From positions 182,365 through 246,364 of the forward strand of contig JAFGKY010000002.1 of NCBI GenBank assembly GCA_016928305.1: a DNA stretch of 64,000 bases, in the 5' to 3' direction. The position numbers were made by a program, and so were the translations under genes. Below the pieces are notes generated by a model. The model was not told the origin of the DNA. It worked only from the letters and a program-made list of their open reading frames with translations, and ran no database searches. Source of the stretch: Bacteroidales bacterium (GTDB taxonomy: Bacteria; Bacteroidota; Bacteroidia; Bacteroidales; UBA10428). The stretch's first letter is position 1. Every line of letters begins with the position of its first letter. Below, piece by piece: positions 62,071 through 64,000 of the stretch.

Positions 62071-62451
62071 ATGGAAAGTTTGGTAATTAATGAAGTTAAA
62101 GGATCTCCTTATTATCCTTCGGTACATTTCAATTCAGAGACAGGTGTATGTGAAATGAAGGGTGAATCCTACATGGAAGAAACTTATAAGTTTTTTGAAC
62201 CACTGATTGAGTGGATCAAAAGTTATATTTCTCAGAATAAGCCACTGGTACTTAATTTTAAACTCACCTATTTTAACACCAATTCTTCGCGATTAATACT
62301 GGACATACTGGATGTCGTAAAGAAATACCGGGATTCCGGCGGTAATGTCAGTGTCAACTGGTATTATGATAAAAAAGACCCGGATATGCTTGAAGAGATT
62401 GAAGACTTTATGTTAGAATCAGGGATGGATATCAACATGATTCCCATATAG
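62071..62451 (+). CDS. SiaC-like regulatory phosphoprotein (DUF1987), second copy
   Basis: 126 residues from the ATG at 62071; a TTG five codons upstream opens the frame. The core VLNFKLTYFNTNSSRLILDI is almost identical to the first copy; the candidate phospho-Thr is Thr70. C-terminal SVNWYYDKKDPDMLEEIEDF is conserved too. No GGDEF protein follows; the next gene is an unrelated LTA-synthase-like protein. Confidence 0.88.
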   Translation: MESLVINEVKGSPYYPSVHFNSETGVCEMKGESYMEETYKFFEPLIEWIKSYISQNKPLVLNFKLTYFNTNSSRLILDILDVVKKYRDSGGNVSVNWYYDKKDPDMLEEIEDFMLESGMDINMIPI

Positions 62452-62500
62452 CAAATTATTCATAACCCTCAAGTCGCAATTCAGGTAAATTTTTTAGAAA

Positions 62501-64000
62501 ATGCACTTTTCTTTCCACAGGGATGACTTCCAATTCATCTCCATCTTGCTGAAAAGACTTCTTTTCGTTTTAATTGTATATACAGCATTCCGCTGGCTCT
62601 TTTACGTTTTCAATATCAGTATTTTCGGAACAATAAGCGCAAAAGAGATCATCGACATTGTTGTCGGAGGTCTGCGATTTGACTTGTCTGTTATTGCTTA
62701 CAGCAATTCACTTGTTATTTTGTTAATGGTTATTCCCTTTTCTTTCCGAAAGTTTAAATGTTACCATCAGATCGTATTTAGTCTGTTTGTTATTGTTAAC
62801 AGCTTTGCATGGTTGATAGCAACTGCTGACATTGAATATTACAGCTATAATAACCGCAGGATGACCCTCGACTTATTTTTGTTGGTGGATGAAGTCGATT
62901 TTACATTCCGTGATATTTTTATTAAATACTGGTATCTGATCGGCCTTTTCCTGCTTTCTGTAACCAGCTTGATCATCGCAGACATCCGCTTAAACAGTTA
63001 TCAGAAGGCAACCCGTTATCAAAATCACATACTGCATTCCGGTTTATGCATAATCACTCTTGGCTTATCATTTTTTGCTGCAAGAGGAGCCTTTACAGGC
63101 AGACCGTTGACTGCAATAAATGCCTCTAATTATGCCCTTTTCGAAAAATCCTCGTTGGTTACAAACTCCCCTTTCGTTTTTATGCATTCTCTTGATATGA
63201 AAAGAATTGATCATACAGAATATTTTCCACCAGCAGAATTACCCGAACATTTTACCACAACGCGATCATACAATAATGCTCTGCGCAATGAAAACATGAA
63301 TATTGTTATCATTGTCTGGGAAAGCCTGTCGGCTGATTTCATCGGGAAGCTAAACGAATATCCGGGTTTTACTCCTTTTCTTGACAGTATTTTGAATGAA
63401 GCACTGGTGTTTAAAAACGCTTATGCAAATGCAAAGCGATCAACCGAAGGTATACCGGCCATATTATCATCTTTTCCGTCGCTGGTAAATGTCGCCTACG
63501 TGAGATCATCCTATCAGGATAACTGCATAACCGGGATAAGCTATTACCTGAAAAAACGAAATTATCATTGCAGTTTTTTTCACGGGGGCAACCGGGGTAC
63601 CATGAATTTTTATTCCTTTTCAAAAAAAATCGGGTTTGATGAATACTACGGACGTGAAGAGTTTTCAGACGAAACTTATTATGATGGTCACTGGGGTATA
63701 TACGATGAAAATTTCATGCAATACTATGGAGAGCAATTAAATGCGTTTCCCCAGCCTTTTCTGAGTGTAATCCTTACCTTATCATCTCATCATCCCTTTA
63801 ACCTTCCTGAAAAATACCAAGGTAAATTCAAAAGTGGCAGACAACCGGGGATTTGCGAAGCAATAAGCTATGCCGATTATTCGTTGCAGAGGTTCTTTGA
63901 ACAGGTTTCAAGCTACAAATGGTTTACAAACACCTTGTTTGTCATTACAGCCGATCATCCGCATAAACTCAATGAGCATGAATTGGAAAGCTATAATACA
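62501..64000 (+). CDS. LTA synthase / sulfatase-like membrane phosphotransferase, partial
   Basis: The first 500 codons of a gene that runs past the right edge. Five hydrophobic segments fill the first 190 residues. The periplasmic catalytic domain begins with MNIVIIVWESLSADFIG (metal ligand Glu) and has AKRSTEGIPAILSSFP with the likely nucleophile Thr or Ser, CSFFHGGNRGTMNFY, TLSSHHPFNLP and VITADHPHKL (metal-binding Asp and His). In Gram-negatives such enzymes add phosphoglycerol or phosphoethanolamine to glycans or lipids. Its ATG is 49 bases after the SiaC-like stop. Confidence 0.9.
   Translation, partial: MHFSFHRDDFQFISILLKRLLFVLIVYTAFRWLFYVFNISIFGTISAKEIIDIVVGGLRFDLSVIAYSNSLVILLMVIPFSFRKFKCYHQIVFSLFVIVNSFAWLIATADIEYYSYNNRRMTLDLFLLVDEVDFTFRDIFIKYWYLIGLFLLSVTSLIIADIRLNSYQKATRYQNHILHSGLCIITLGLSFFAARGAFTGRPLTAINASNYALFEKSSLVTNSPFVFMHSLDMKRIDHTEYFPPAELPEHFTTTRSYNNALRNENMNIVIIVWESLSADFIGKLNEYPGFTPFLDSILNEALVFKNAYANAKRSTEGIPAILSSFPSLVNVAYVRSSYQDNCITGISYYLKKRNYHCSFFHGGNRGTMNFYSFSKKIGFDEYYGREEFSDETYYDGHWGIYDENFMQYYGEQLNAFPQPFLSVILTLSSHHPFNLPEKYQGKFKSGRQPGICEAISYADYSLQRFFEQVSSYKWFTNTLFVITADHPHKLNEHELESYNT

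Overview
The window looks like a chromosomal piece of an uncultured or little-studied member of the Bacteroidota (Bacteroidales/Marinilabiliales-like). The evidence is a type IX secretion (T9SS) cargo protein with SprB-like repeats and a C-terminal sorting domain, Bacteroidota-type families (DUF2723, DUF6427, a DnaE with a fused exonuclease), many SPII lipoproteins, and several promoters that fit the Bacteroidota -33 TTG / -7 TAnnTTTG pattern. I see no phage, transposase, integrase or CRISPR array.

Layout. 1-5.7 kb: the 5' end of a UbiE-like methyltransferase, then envelope and polysaccharide genes (DUF218 protein, GT4 glycosyltransferase, O-antigen ligase), a 3-methyladenine DNA glycosylase and a lipoprotein. 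5.9-9.7 kb: DUF2723 GT-C membrane protein and a polysaccharide deacetylase. 9.7-16.2 kb: a lasso-peptide (RiPP) biosynthetic cluster. It holds a nucleotidyltransferase and asparagine-synthetase-like cyclase on the minus strand, and an HPr-kinase-like peptide kinase, sulfotransferase, PqqD-like B1, transglutaminase-like B2 and a 47-codon precursor gene on the plus strand. 16.2-19.8 kb: a large T9SS cargo protein. 20-23.7 kb: purD and the nitrite-ammonifying cytochrome pair nrfHA. 23.8-28 kb: a secreted beta-sandwich-type protein, two different L,D-transpeptidases whose 3' ends overlap, and a nitroreductase.

28.2-40.3 kb: a tightly packed plus-strand array. Its order is CheR, a membrane GAF/PAS sensor, a degenerate second CheR, a stand-alone CheB domain, a membrane GAF protein, a GAF-PAS-PAS-PP2C phosphatase, a SiaB-like kinase, a SiaC-like DUF1987 phosphoprotein, and an ABCG-type transporter with a TerB-like N-terminus. 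There is no CheA, CheW, recognisable chemoreceptor or diguanylate cyclase. A second Sia-type module (REC-PP2C, TPR-PP2C, SiaB, SiaC) lies at 58.4-62.5 kb. I infer that methylation/demethylation and GAF ligand sensing tune a phosphatase/kinase switch on SiaC, with the transporter as a candidate output.

40.4-58.3 kb: mostly housekeeping. It holds a lipoprotein pair, DUF6427, thioredoxin, dnaE, a TerC-family protein, a thioredoxin-like lipoprotein, an AlbA_2 protein, DUF3795, tRNA-Ala(GGC), a flavodoxin-like protein, a metallo-beta-lactamase-fold hydrolase, hflX, asd and a secreted lamin-tail-domain protein. The window ends inside an LTA-synthase/sulfatase-like membrane protein.

The two parts most worth follow-up are the lasso cluster, whose precursor gene is short enough to be missed by gene callers, and the CheR/CheB-PP2C-SiaBC-ABC array.
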